The position numbers and the translations under genes are program-made. DNA of 64,000 nucleotides from Neoarius graeffei (taxonomy: Eukaryota > Chordata > Actinopteri > Siluriformes > Ariidae): positions 96,103,463 to 96,167,462 of the forward strand of contig NC_083570.1 of the NCBI RefSeq assembly GCF_027579695.1, written 5' to 3'. Positions 1 through 11,620 of this stretch are shown piece after piece; positions within the stretch are counted from its first letter, which is position 1; the number at the start of each line of letters is the position of its first letter. Below the pieces are notes generated by a model that worked only from the letters and a program-made list of their open reading frames with translations, searched no databases and had not been told where the DNA came from.

Positions 1-1166
1 GGCTTGTGATTTGGAAAGGTGCGAATGGTCTTGTGGGTGGTAACATTGTCTACACAGAAGCTAATGTAATCCAGAACAGAAGATGCATATGTATTTAGGT
101 CTGATTGTCTATCCAAGGTAGAGATAGAATTAAAAAGTTCCCAGTCAGTGTCCTCAAAACAGTCTTGCAAGCATTCAATAGCTCCTTCAGGCCAGACTCT
201 GATGATCTGGCTAGTAGGCTTTGACCTCGCAATGAGAGGCTTATATGCAGGGGTTAAGAACAGAGGAATGTGGTCGCAGCATCCGAGGTGGGGGGAGGGG
301 GATGCCTTGTATGCGTTGGCAATGTTACAGTAAACAACGTCTAGTGTATTCTTTCCTCTGGTTGGAAAATCCACAAACTGATAGAATTTAGGCAGAACAG
401 ACTTCAATTTAGCATGGTTAAAGTCTCCAGCTATAATGAACACAGCGTCGGGGTGAGAGTTTTGCAAGTCGCTGATGCTGTCATAAAGTTTGCTCAGTGC
501 CATCTTAGCATTAGCTTGAGGAGGAATGTAAACAGTGAGGAGAAACACCGCAGTGAATTCTCTTGGAAGATGAAACGGTCTACATTGCAAAGAAATAAAC
601 TCCAAATCCGGAGAGCAATGTTGTTCTGTGATAATAACAGAGGTACACCAAGAGTTACTCACATAAGTACACACACCTCCACCTTTGTATTTGCCGGAGT
701 TAGCAGTTCGGTCGGCCCGGTATACAGTCCAGCCGGCAATCTGAATAGCCGAGTCGGGGATGTTAGCGTTTAGCCATGTCTCCGTGAAGAGTAGGGCACA
801 GCTGTTCCACTTCTGTGTCGAGATCCTAAGTCTCAACTCGTCCATCTTGCTGGTTAAGGACTGGGTGTTCACGAGGACTAAGCTGGGGAGTGGAGGTTTG
901 TGAGGGCAGTTTTTCAGCCTCATCTGGATGCCGCCTCTCTTACCCCGCTTCTTTCTCCTGTATCTCCTCCGACGATGGTATGACTTGGCTCGATTGTTTA
1001 CCCACGCAGGCACAGTGGTTCTAAGTAGTTCTTCAGGAATATCCGTGGGTGGTGGAGGAATAAAGCCTTCCAGTCCAATATCGGTGAGTTCTTCCAGACT
1101 GTAAACAATGCATGCTCTCACTGATTGTAGACTGTTGCTAATCCTTACTAGCCTTACCGCTGCCAT
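1..1166 (-). CDS. LINE ORF, 5' part (jockey superfamily), runs off the window
   Basis: This is the N-terminal part of a non-LTR retrotransposon protein. Read from the ATG at 1166 it stays open for about 388 codons to the window edge, with no stop or frameshift seen. The first ~90 residues are a leader with an Arg/Lys-rich patch (about residues 64-78). An apurinic-type endonuclease domain follows: VNTQSL near residue 99, TETW near 128 with its catalytic Glu, then GDFNHAK and a CDH motif where the family usually has SDH. The endonuclease nicks target DNA for reverse transcription; the reverse transcriptase should lie to the left of position 1. It resembles fish elements labelled jockey-like; the exact clade (Rex1/CR1 group or another) is not settled. 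It abuts an L1 fragment in the same orientation, so it probably inserted into that L1. The intact frame suggests a fairly young copy. Confidence 0.85.
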   Translation of the reverse strand, partial: MAAVRLVRISNSLQSVRACIVYSLEELTDIGLEGFIPPPPTDIPEELLRTTVPAWVNNRAKSYHRRRRYRRKKRGKRGGIQMRLKNCPHKPPLPSLVLVNTQSLTSKMDELRLRISTQKWNSCALLFTETWLNANIPDSAIQIAGWTVYRADRTANSGKYKGGGVCTYVSNSWCTSVIITEQHCSPDLEFISLQCRPFHLPREFTAVFLLTVYIPPQANAKMALSKLYDSISDLQNSHPDAVFIIAGDFNHAKLKSVLPKFYQFVDFPTRGKNTLDVVYCNIANAYKASPSPHLGCCDHIPLFLTPAYKPLIARSKPTSQIIRVWPEGAIECLQDCFEDTDWELFNSISTLDRQSDLNTYASSVLDYISFCVDNVTTHKTIRTFPNHK

Positions 1167-2643
1167 ACTGCCAAGAAGGGACCCAGCTGTTCCCAGAAAG
1201 TTGCATAAAACTCAGGGGGTATCCCATCAAAGCCTGGTGATTTACCCCTTTGCGTACTCTGTACTGCCACACTTAATTCCTCTATGGTAATCACTTTGTC
1301 TAAGTCAGCTGATTCCTCTACTGATAATTGAGGCAAGTTCAGCTGATTTAACCAACTGTCACAGTGGGTTTTGTCCAAAGAAACCTCTGATTCACATAAA
1401 TCGGAGTAGAAGGCCTGAAAGGTTTTATTGATCTCCTCAGGATCAGATCTGATGATGCCGTCTGTAGATTTAATGACAGGTATATCTGCAAAATGATCAC
1501 TGGACCTAATTCTCATGGCAAGTAAGTGACTAGGCCTAGCGCCGTGGAAATAGTAGCACTGTCTCGTCCTATGAATTAGAAATTCAGATTCCTGTTTCAG
1601 AATGTTGGTTATTTCTTTCTTGACCAGTGAGCGTTCCAAAGCTATTTGATCAGTGACATTTGTAGCAGTACGTCTAACCTGGTGAATTCAGTTTCAAGAT
1701 TTTGAAGCTGAAGTGACCTAGCTTTGTGTTTATTGGAACAGAATAGTATAGTATTGCTCCTAATAAAACCTTTTATTGCATCCCACAATATCCTGGGGTC
1801 TGCTACAGAGCCAACATTAAGTTCTGCAAATATCTGAAATTCTGTGATGAACTGAGCGATATAAGATTCATTTCTCAACAAAGAAGTATTGAAACGCCAT
1901 CTAACAGCACGTTGAGACAGTCTGCCAAGGGTGGTGGAGCAAAGGACACCTTTATGGTCAGACAATGCTATTGGAAGTAACACCGCCTTCTCAATGGAAT
2001 GAAATAATTGAGGAGATGCAAAAAGAAAATCAATCCTAGAGAAAGATTTATGTCTACCTGAAAAAAAGGAATAATCCTTACAGGTGGGATTGACTACACG
2101 CCAAATATCTATAAGCCCCAAGCTGCTGGCCCATGATTTCAGAGCACTTGTGGCCTGTGCCTGCTCCCCTGTGGCCCTTGCATTTGACCGGTCAGTATTT
2201 GGGTCCCATACAGCATTAAAATCTGCACCAACAATAAAAGTACAGTCTGTTAACTACAGTATTTGGCTGGTGAGAATATTGTAGAAATTGCCATCAAAAT
2301 TATTTGGCGCATAAGCTGATACCAGAGCAATTTTCCCGGTACTAAATGTTATTGTGGAGATCACAATCCTGCCTGAATCATCTGATCAAGAAGATAGCAC
2401 TTTAATTGGGAGATTCCGTTTGACAACAATGGCTACTCCTTTTGTTTTTGTGCTCGCTGAGGAAGATGCAATTGTATGATAAAATCTGTTAGCCAGACGT
2501 CTGTTATCAGCCTGTAGTAGATGCATCTCCTGTAATAATGCAATGTCAACGTTCCTATTTTTCAGTAAGCTCAGAGTGCTGGCTCATTTATGAGGAGCAT
2601 TCAGTCCGCCACAGTTCCAAACTAATAATGAAAGTTCACCCAT
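1167..2643 (-). pseudogene. L1-type LINE ORF2, N-terminal part, broken
   Basis: This is the start of an L1-clade ORF2 protein (endonuclease plus reverse transcriptase). The ATG at 2643 opens with MGELSLLVWNCGGLNAPHK, the usual L1 endonuclease start, and a stop follows at once. At 2121-1642 the endonuclease C-terminus can be read (FSRIDFLF, then LSDHKGV with the catalytic Asp-His). At 1639-1167 the linker and first reverse transcriptase block follow, with KSPGFDGIPPEFY. A one-base frameshift near 1640-1660 separates the last two pieces. The protein stops at 1167, where a second LINE begins, so the palm and C-terminus are missing. The matching ORF1 is at 11621-12451; the 8.4-kb hAT between them explains the gap. 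It is dead. Confidence 0.85.
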
Positions 2644-4903
2644 TATCAAAAAAGTAGTGTACTAAATCAGGGCTCTCAAGTGTCACGCATTGAGCGTGAC
2701 AGTCACTCTTTTCGGTCTTTTGTCATGCTCTCCCGCCACACATGGTGTTTCTCACGCTGAAAAATAACTTATAATATGCTGCTGCACCCAACATTTCTCT
2801 AACGCTCGCGGGGTCTCACCATGGAACAAGCGTGTCTCCGCTGTCGTTCTAAATCAAGCCTGTAACTTACCAGCCAATCAAAAAAGAAAGGGGCTATACA
2901 ATAGCCAATCAGAAAATAGCATTGTAGTATCTGGGTAAGATGTAACGCAACAACCAATGATAAAAGCTCGTTCGCGTGATTCTGCTACAACCAGCTTACA
3001 GTTTCGACCTGGACCCAGCCAGAAACCAGCAGCTCCAAGCATCACTTCAAGCACAGAGTCAGTTATCTCCTGTGTTCATGTTACAACAAATTCACAACTT
3101 GTTTGACACAAACAATGACAACTTCACTGCTGTTTAGGAATGTTGCCCAGATAATTGGCAACATTTTTTCCAATGCTGAGTGTGTCTGTAGCCTTAACGT
3201 AGCCAACAGTTTTACAGCCTGTTCACTGACAAGACCTGTTCAGAACAAGTAGTCTAGGCCTAGTCATATTTTGTTATCACAGGATGACTGACATATTCTC
3301 ACATTATAATCATCTCTTTCTCCAAATAGGGGAAATAATTTTATTGACACAAAATAAATTAAAGTGTAGGCCTATTGCATGGTCAATTTAATAGGTCACT
3401 TTTAAAATCATGTCATATTTTATATATCCTGCTCATAGATGCATTAATTATTGCCGTCTTTCTAAGATGTCAGGAAAAAAAAAAACAATTAAGCATCCTT
3501 TCATTTGCCGTCAGTGGAAAGCTCCCTAAAAATCCCAGAGAGGATGCTGGCCCAGATGTGGCAAAAAGAGTAAACCCTTTAGAGGAGGAGACAGTGCAGG
3601 TGGAGGAGGAAGAGACGGTCCAGGTGGAGGAGGAAGAGATGGTGGAGGAGATGGTAGAAGAGACAATAGAGGAGATGGCTAGGGTGTCAGAAGAGACCAT
3701 CAAAACAAAAGCGAAAAAGGTACCAGGAGCGGCCACCTACAAGAGCTCTTTTAATAATGAATGGACATCTAAATGGCCATTTATTACTGTAGGAAGCACC
3801 AGCTCCTATTACTGGTGCTCCATCTGCTGCCAAGAGAACTCCTGTGCCCATCAAGGTGTGCGGGATGTGACAAGGCACATAGACAGTAAGGGGCATCAGG
3901 CCAAACAGCAGGCACTTAAGTCAACCAGCACAGTCAAAGACTTTTACTTGCCAGTGACTGCAGAGATGAGTGTGCAAGAGGTCAAGGTACCTAACACATT
4001 ACATCCAAAAGGTTGATTACAATGTTCATGAATACCATTTTTTCCTAAATAATACAACCGATTCTATGGCATGAGACATTCACCCATGACATGGACAGAA
4101 TACTACTCTGTTGTGTATTTTTGTTGTTACTGAAATCCGTAGATTTTAATGGACATAGACATGGGGTAAATCAGTGTTAACATTCAAATCTGTTTTCAGC
4201 ATAGCTATATCTTTATCTCTTTGATTCTGTTGCAGACAAGGAGAGCAGAGGTGAAAGTTGCCGTAGCAATGGTTCAACACAATGTCCCATTTGCTGTGGC
4301 TGACCATTTCAGCCCCCTGTACAGGGAATGTTTCAAAGACTCTCCCACAGCTCAAAATTTCAAGAGTGCCAGCACAAAAACGATGTGCATCATTAATGAA
4401 GCAGTTGTACCACATTACAGGAATGAGCTGGTGATGAAGATGAGGGAAAATCCCTTTACACTGCTCACAGATGGCTCAAATGACACAGGTATACCTCTCA
4501 CAGCTAAATTGCCTGTTTCTATGGCCTCATGTTCATATCACACACACTGAAATAATACACATGCAGTACATGCTTGCAGAGTTAGTTACATACCTTATTG
4601 TTACAGGACTAGAGAAAATGAACCACTTAACTGTAAGGGTATTTGACACCACAAAAGTGGTGCACAGATTTCTTGATTTGTGCACCACAAGTGGTAGAAG
4701 CTGTGGTACAGCTGATATTTATTTAAAAAATCAACGACGTCCTGAAAGAGCATCAGATACCATGGGGAAATTGTGTCGGCCTGTCAGTGGACAATGCCCC
4801 GGTTAATGTTGGTGCCAAAAATTCAACTGGAGCAAAAATGCTTCTGGAAAATCCGAGCATTTACATCCATGGATGCCCCTGCCACATAATACACAACACT
4901 GCC

Positions 4904-5214
4904 TGTAACAGTTCGTATAGGTGGGTGGAGCACAGAAGGACGGCAGGCCAGAACTGAGTTCACAAAACTCTCTTTTATTCAGCTTTTCAGCTTTTGTAAA
5001 CACTCTCACACACTCAGACATATGCACACACATCAGTCGTCTGGTTCGGGAGAGAGCTCCCTCTTCTCTCGTTCTCTCTCCTTAAATAGGGCGCGGTCAC
5101 TGGGAAGACACACAAACACATTAATTAACGACAGGTGTAGTGATTCTGCCACTTACCTTCCCTGACTCCGCCCTCCTGTCACAGACCGATGCTTGACCAC
5201 GCCCCCGCTGCCAT
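4904..5214 (-). mobile_element. LTR-like insertion in a hAT exon
   Basis: This 311-bp block interrupts the hAT coding sequence, and ACTGCC is repeated on both sides (4898-4903 and 5215-5220). Removing the block and one repeat restores the hAT frame (HNTA then KHAGQRFLE). Read on the minus strand it has a TATA-like CTATTTAAGG and further on AATAAAAG, the order expected of an LTR, and it ends in TGTTACA. No internal retroelement genes adjoin it, so it looks like a solo LTR. The start is within a base or two, because the TG...CA ends and the duplication do not fit perfectly. The family was not identified. Confidence 0.6.
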
Positions 5215-5972
5215 ACTGCCAAACACGCAGGGCAGAGGTTTTTGGAAGTAAGTTCCAACATGTTTGCTTTTGCATTAAATATCTGTTAAGCTAAATAAAT
5301 AATTTGCTGTATAATGACAATACATCTATGCACTCATGTCATGTTCTGCAGAGCTCTGTATTTGACACTGAGGACCTTGTAGTGGATATTGGATACTGGT
5401 TTAAGGGCAGCACAAACAGTAAAGGTTACTTGAAAGGTTTGTAATTAAATTAGCTCCAGTCTTATACACCAAAAGTGAGGAAAAATAACTTTATTTTTCT
5501 TACATATTTTACCAGAATTTTGTGAACTCCATGGCAGTGAGTACATGGAAATGCTGCCTCACATTTCTGTGACGTGGCTGAGTTTGGAGATGTGCATCAC
5601 CCACATTCTGCAGCGGTATGGCCCACGCACCGGTTACTTTAAATCTGCGAGTACTGGTAAGTCACACATCATATTGACACTAGTACAGGATGGTTATATG
5701 AGACACCCAATACTAACAGTCTATTTGCAGATGAGAAACAACCAAGATTCAGAAGGCTGGCGGAGGCATTTTCCAATCCCTTGACGGAAGTCTACCTCCT
5801 GTTCCTTCAGGCCACATTGCCAGTGTTCTCTACACTGAATCTCCTTCTTCAGAGAGAAAAGGCATCCATATTCCAGCTGTATGAAGAGGTAAATGGGATG
5901 GTTAGGCTATTTTGATGTCTCCTTTCTCAAGTGCAATACCCCTATAAAATTTAGGTTGTGACTTTGTCAAAA

Positions 5973-8900
5973 CCCCTCAGAGAACTGCCACCTTATTGTG
6001 GTGGAGGGGTTTGTGTGCTTGAATGATCCTAGGAGCTATGTTGTCGGGGGCATTACGCCCCTGTTAGGGTCTCCCAAGGCAGACAGGTCCTAGGTGACAG
6101 GCCAGACCAAGAGCAGTTCACCAAAACCCTTATGGATAATAATAGATCGAGGACCGTGACGTCACCTGGTATGGCGCAGCCGGGGCCCCACCCTGGAGCC
6201 AGGCCCGGGGTTGGGGCTCGTATGCGAGCGCTTGGTGGCCGGGCCTTTGCCCATGGGACCCGGCCGGGCTCAGCCCGAAGCGGTGATGTGGGCCTGACCT
6301 CCTGTGGGTTCACCACCCACAGAGGTAGCCGTAGGGGGCCGGTGCAGTGTGGATTGGGCGGCAGTCGAAGGCAGGGGCCTCGACGACCTGATCCCCGAAC
6401 ACAGTGGCTAGCTGTTGGGACATGGAATGTCACGTCGCTGGGGGGGAAAGAGCCTGAGCTTGTGCGGGAGGTTGAGAGGTACTGGCTAGAGATAGTAGGG
6501 CTCATCTCCACACACAGCTTGGGCTCCGGAAACCAGCTCCTCGAGAGGGGCTGGACTCTCCACTTCTCTGGAGTCGCCCATGGTGAGCGGCAGTGGGCTG
6601 GTGTGGGCTTGCTTATAGCTCCCCAGCTCAGCCACCATGTGTTGGAATTTACCCCAGTGAATGAGAGGGTCGCCTCTCTGCGCCTTCGGATTGGGGAGAG
6701 GGCTCTTGCTGTTGTTTGTGCCTACGGGCCGAATAGCAGTATAGAGTATCCGGCCTTCTTGGAGTCCCTGGGAGAGGTACTGAGAGGTGCTCAGACTGGG
6801 GACTCCATTGTTCTACTGGGGGACTTCAACGCTCATGTGGGCGATGACAGTGAAACCTGGAGGGGCGTGATTGGGAGGAACGGCCTCCCCAATTTGAACC
6901 TGAGTGGTGTTTTGTTATTGGACTTCTGTGCTAGTCACGGTTTGTCCATAACGAACACCATGTTTGAGCATAGGGGTGTCCATAAGTGCACATGGCACCA
7001 GGACACCTCAGGTCGGAGGTCGATGATCGACTTTGTTGTCATTTCATCTGATCTCTGGCCCTATGTCTTGGGCACTTGGGTGAAGAGAGGGGCTGAGCTG
7101 TCAACTGATCACTACCTGGTGGTGAGTTGGATCCGCTGGTGGAGGAGGAAGACCTGGCAGGCCCAAACGTATGGTGAGGGTCTGCTGGGAACGTCTGGCC
7201 GAGCACTCTGTTGAGGAGGTCTTTAACTCCCACCTCCGGGAGAGCTTCTCCCAGCTTCTGAGGGAGGCAGGGGACATTGAATCTGAGTGGACCATGTTCT
7301 CTACCTCCATTGTAGATGTGGCTGTTCGGAGCTGTGGCCGCAAGGTCTCCGGTGCCTGTCGTGGTGGCAATCCCCGAACCCGGTGGTGGACACCGGAAGT
7401 AAGGGAAGCCATCAAGCTGAAGAAGGAGTCCTATCGGGCCATGTTGGCCTCCGGGACTCCTGAGGCAGCTGACGGGTATCGGCAGGCCAGGCATGCCGCA
7501 GCTCGGGCAGTTGCGGAGGCAAAAACTCAGAACTGGGAGGAGTTCGGTGAGGCCATGGAGGAGGACTATCGGCCAGCCTCGAAGAAATTCTGGCAAACCG
7601 TCCGCGCCTCAGGAGGGGGAAGCAGTACTCTGCCAACACTGTTTACAGTGCGGGTGGGGAGCTGTTGACCTCAACTGGGGATATTGTCAGGCGGTGGAAG
7701 GAATACTTCGAGGATCTCCTCAATCCCACCATCACATCTTCCATTGAGGAAGCAGAGGCTGATGACTCAGAGGTGGACTCATCCATTACCCAAGCCGAAG
7801 TCACTGAGGTGGTTTGCAAGCTCCTCAGTGGCAAGGCACCGGGGGTGGATGAGATCTGCCCTGAGTATCTCAAGTCTCTGGATGTTGTGGGGCTGTCTTG
7901 GCTGACACGCCTCTGCAACATCATGTGGCAGTCGGGGACAGTGCCTCTGGAGTGGCAGACTGGGGTGGTGGTCCCTCTTTTTAAGAAAGGGGACCGGAGA
8001 GTGTGCTCCGATTATAGGGGAATCACACTTCTCAGCCTCCCCAGGAAGGTTTACTCCAGGGTACTGGAGAGGAGAATTCGGCCAATAGTCGAACCTCGGA
8101 TCCAGGAGGAACAATGCGGTTTTCGTCCTGGTCGTGGAACACTGGACCAGCTCTATACCCTTCATAGGGTGCTCGAGGGTTCATGGGAGTTTGCCCAACC
8201 AGTCCACATGTGCTTTGTGGATCTGGAGAAGGCATTCGACTGTGTCCCTCGTGGTATTCTGTGGGGGGTGCTTCGGGAGTATGGGGTTCAGGGCTCTTTG
8301 CTAAGGGCTGTCCGGTCCCTGTACAAACAGAGCAGGAGTCTGGTTCGCATTGCCAGCAGTAAGTCAGACCTGTTCCCAGTGCATGTCGGACTCCGGCAGG
8401 GCTGCCCTTTGTCACTGGTTCTGTTCGTAATTTTTATGGACAGAATTTCTAGGCACAGCCAGGGGCCGGAAGGAATCCTGTTTGGGAACCACAGGATTTC
8501 ATCTCTGCTTTTTGCAGATGATGTTGTCCTGTTGGCTTCTTCAAACCAGGACCTTCAGCATGCACTGGGGCGGTTTGCAGTCGAGTGTGAAGCAGCTGGG
8601 ATGAGAATCAGCACCTCCAAGTCTGAGGCCATGGTTCTCGACCGGAAAAGGGTGGCTTGCCCTCTCCAGGTTGGTGGAGAAGTCCTGACTCAAGTGGAGG
8701 AGTTTAAGTATCTCGGGATCTTGTTCATGAGTGAGGGAAGGATAGAGTGTGAGATCGACAGGCGGACCCGTGCAGCCTCCGCAGTGATGTGGTCACTTTA
8801 CCAGTCCGTCGTGGTGAAGAAGGAGCTGAGCCAAAAGGTGAAGCTCTCGATTTACCGGTCGATCTACGTTCCGACTCTCATCTATGGTCATGAGCTTTGG

Positions 8901-9318
8901 GTAATGACCGAAAGAACAAGATCGCGGATACAAGCGGCCGAAATGAGTTTCCTTTGCAGGGTGGCTGGGCGCTCCCTTCGAGATAGGGTGAGAAGCACAG
9001 TCACTCGGGAGGAGCTCGGAGTAGAGCCGCTGCTCCTCCACATCGAGAGGAATCAGCTGAGGTGGCTCGGGCATCTCTTTCGGATGCCTCCTGGACGCTT
9101 CCCTGGGGAGGTGTTCCAGGCGTGTCCCCCTGGGAGGAGGCCCCGGGGAAGACCCAGGACATGCTGGAGGGACTATGTCTCTCAGCTGGCCTGGGAATGC
9201 CTCGGTGTTCTTCCCGAGGAGCTGGCCGAGGTGTCTGGGGAAAGGGAAGTTTGGGCTTCCATGCTCAGACTGCTGCCTCTGCAACCCAGCCCCAGATAAG
9301 CGGATGAAGATGAGATGA
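5973..9318 (+). mobile_element. Non-LTR retrotransposon inside a hAT intron
   Basis: This is a near full-length LINE with a 13-bp target duplication, GACTTTGTCAAAA, at 5960-5972 and 9319-9331. It lies in the intron between the hAT exons ending at 5888 and starting at 9533, in the same orientation. The 5' part is GC-rich. The 3' end is a short GATGAAGATGAGATGA-type tail instead of poly(A). The type is common in teleost genomes; I do not assign a clade. It is younger than the hAT. Confidence 0.9.
6132..9299 (+). pseudogene. LINE endonuclease-reverse transcriptase, two frameshifts
   Basis: This is the single large protein of the LINE at 5973-9318. The 6132-7214 frame holds the endonuclease: GTWNVTSL at the start, GDFNAHVG, then STDHYLV with its catalytic Asp-His. 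The frame changes near 7170-7200 and the linker continues to about 7610 in another frame. It then returns, and 7665-9299 reads through the reverse transcriptase (CGFRPGRGTLDQ, VDLEKAFD, GLRQGCPLS, LLFADDVVLLA) and a C-terminal region with LRWLGHLFRMP and GRRPRGRPRTCWRDYV. The FADD box carries both catalytic aspartates. Only two frameshifts separate it from an intact frame, so it is a recent but probably dead copy. Confidence 0.92.
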
Positions 9319-10690
9319 GACTTTGTCAAAAAAGACTATCTAAAGTTATCAAAACTGACATTATTTGTTGATTCAGTACAGTAGCTACTCCCTTGATAAA
9401 TTACTTGCACAGAGTGAAAAAATAACTTAATTATCTAAACTTAAATCTACTCATAGACATTGAACTGAGTAGCAATTGCATTGATAATGCATTGGAATCT
9501 TTTATGACATTAAATTTTGCAGATGAAGAAATTCATCAAGAAAAACTGTTCAAAGTTCATGACACCAGCAGCGCTATGAGAGGGAGAAGTCCATGATATC
9601 CCCTACAAGGACCCACAGCACCAACTGCCAGGTAATGTTTTGAAGTCACATATGGAGATAAACTTGTAATCTATGCTTATTGACAACAAATACACCTTTT
9701 CTATGGATTTATTTAAAAGTATCAATTAAACCCAGGGATATATCTTATAAGATGCCTGTGTATTTGACTTGCTTTCTGTATGTCTTCTGTCTCTCTGATA
9801 GGAGAAAAACTCAATGTGGGATTCACCACCAGAGCCACGCTCAACAGACTTCTTGAGGCTGGAGATGTCACATCCCAGGAGGCCAAAGAATTCCAGCAGG
9901 CAGCACTAGCATTCCTAGTCAGAGCTGTGGAGTATGCCATGGCTAAACTACCACTGACAGATCCTCTCCTGAAACACGCAAGATTCGTTGATGTGCAGCT
10001 GAGAGCAGAGTGTGGGGTTGAAGATGCCTTGTACTTTGTGGACAAGCAAGGGTTTTCGTATACTATTTTTAAGTTTAATGGTCATGATCACAAAACAAAT
10101 CTGGCTCTCACTGTATTCTAATCAGTCTTGTACACACGGATTTCAGGGACTCCTTCCTTATCATGACCCCAAAGAGCAGGACCAAATAAGTGAGGAGTTC
10201 ATGGACTACCAGCTTATGGACATTGCCATGCCTGAGGACCCAACATCATTTGATGTTGAGGAGTTTTGGGGGAAAATGTCCTCAACAAAGAACAAGGTAA
10301 GAAATATTTTGCACACAACATGACTTGCTCATTATTAATTATGATAAAAGGAAAACATTTGAGTAATAGAGGCCCTTGGTTCCTTTTTTCAAAGGTGACT
10401 GGCTTGAACCAATTTGGAAGGCTGTCAAAGATTGCAACCTTGGTTTTAGTTCTGCCGCATTCAAATGCCGATGCTGAGAGGGTGTTTTCAATGGTCGGGC
10501 TAAACAAAACAGCAACACGCAACAGCTTGGATTTAGATGGGACATTATCCTCCATTATGACCCTCAAAATGGCTGGGCTAGAGCCAAACTGTTTTAAATG
10601 GGAGCCTACACCAAAAATGATAAGAGTCCAAAAAGGCAACCAACACGTACAATAAAAAACACCAGTCATAATCTCTCTCTATCTATTCTG

Positions 10691-10696
<6 letters not shown>

Positions 10697-10734
<38 letters not shown>

Positions 10735-11040
10735 ACACACCAGTGTTATATACCTACATCAAAAGTGAGGGGAAAATAGAGTTAACTGTTATTTTTGTTG
10801 TGAAGACGCACAGAAAATTTGAATAAATACTTTGTATTTGGTTAAATTGTGCCATGTGTCAAGTCTTTTGTTCCACAAGTTTGATCAATTAATAACAACA
10901 ACAACAACAAAACTAATAATAATATTATTAATGAAACACCTCCATTCCCACGGCCCGTCCAACCCGCGCCCCCTCTGACCCCCTTATGGGGGCCGGGCCG
11001 GGCTGGGCCGGGCCGGGCCAGGGGTGGGATGTCACTCTTG
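10697..11040. repeat. CA microsatellite and GC-rich tract, right arm of the hAT
   Basis: A (CA)n run lies at about 10697-10740, a CAA/AAT-type run at 10893-10930, and a GGGCC-rich tract at 10985-11025. They lie between the last hAT exon and its right terminus. No gene is seen. Confidence 0.8.
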
Positions 11041-11620
11041 CCTGTCTTCAAAACTTGAGAGCCCGGACTAAATTAAAGTAAACATGGGGAGGCATATTGC
11101 CATTGCCCTTCACTTTGTTAAGTCCTGACAGTAGTGCATCCAAAGTTAAGTCCCTCCACACACAAAACATGTAAGACACAAAAAAAAAACACAAACAGAC
11201 GAGACAGTGATACAAAGGGAGAAATGAGAGAGAGGGGAAAAACATAGAGCCAAAAGGCTAACAATCAAAGTCGGTCTGTGATCAAGATTGGATATGGGGC
11301 AGCAAAAAGGAACACCAGCCCAGAATTATGTGGCTACAATAATAGTTGGTTTCACACTACATTAGCTTTAGATCAACGTATTCTTATAAAGGCGTCAAAA
11401 ACAAAAAGCACAAAAAACGGAGGCACATTAGAGAGGAGACTAGCATAGACGTAGTGGGCCTAGTTAACGGAGAACAATTCAAACGAATTCGATAATAAAG
11501 TTAAGGCATTTGGAATCTCAGTCACTGCAAGCATAGCACATAACAATGCAAGGACTATGACACGTTGAGAGATTAAAACAAAACGAGGTGCCAAGAGTCC
11601 ATGCATATCTGGTAGTTGGT

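Larger units (their letters stand above)
3518..10655 (+). pseudogene. hAT transposase, multi-exon, broken
   Basis: The exons can be followed by their splice sites. Exon 1 runs from about 3518 to 3986 and holds a Glu-rich repeat and a BED-type zinc finger (WCSIC... then H...H). The others are 4236-4488, 4607-5247 (interrupted by the insertion at 4904-5214), 5352-5424, 5516-5656, 5731-5888, 9533-9631, 9802 to about 10052, 10147-10296 and 10395-10655. The core includes SVDNAPVNVGAKN and YIHGCPCHIIHN. The last exon has the hAT dimerisation block, LPHSNADAERVFSMV. Almost every joint keeps AG and GT. Damage is a frameshift near 4727 in an A run, the inserted DNA, and an in-frame TGA in the exon at 9533. 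It would have been a nuclear DNA-cutting enzyme. The start codon is uncertain: an ATG at 3466 soon hits a stop in its own frame, and the frame that continues into the finger has an earlier ATG at 3375. Confidence 0.85.
2668..11066 (+). mobile_element. hAT transposon carrying nested insertions
   Basis: The left end reads CAGGGCTCTCAAGT and the right end is its reverse complement with one mismatch (CCGGGCTCTCAAGT), which is typical of hAT termini. ACTAAAT is repeated on both sides; hAT duplications are normally 8 bp, so the eighth base has probably diverged. The total is 8.4 kb, but about 3.7 kb of this is later cargo: an LTR-like insertion at 4904-5214 and a LINE at 5973-9318. Exons of a BED-finger hAT transposase run left to right inside it. 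The 2668-3370 stretch has no gene. The right 400 bp hold a CA repeat and a GC-rich tract. Confidence 0.88.

Noticed and set aside
3470-3736. A Ser/Thr-rich protein on the minus strand
   Set aside because: It is the antisense of the Glu-rich repeat in the hAT transposase exon.
8032-9329. Long minus-strand frames in the LINE
   Set aside because: They lie opposite the reverse transcriptase, are GC-rich shadows, and have no domain of their own.
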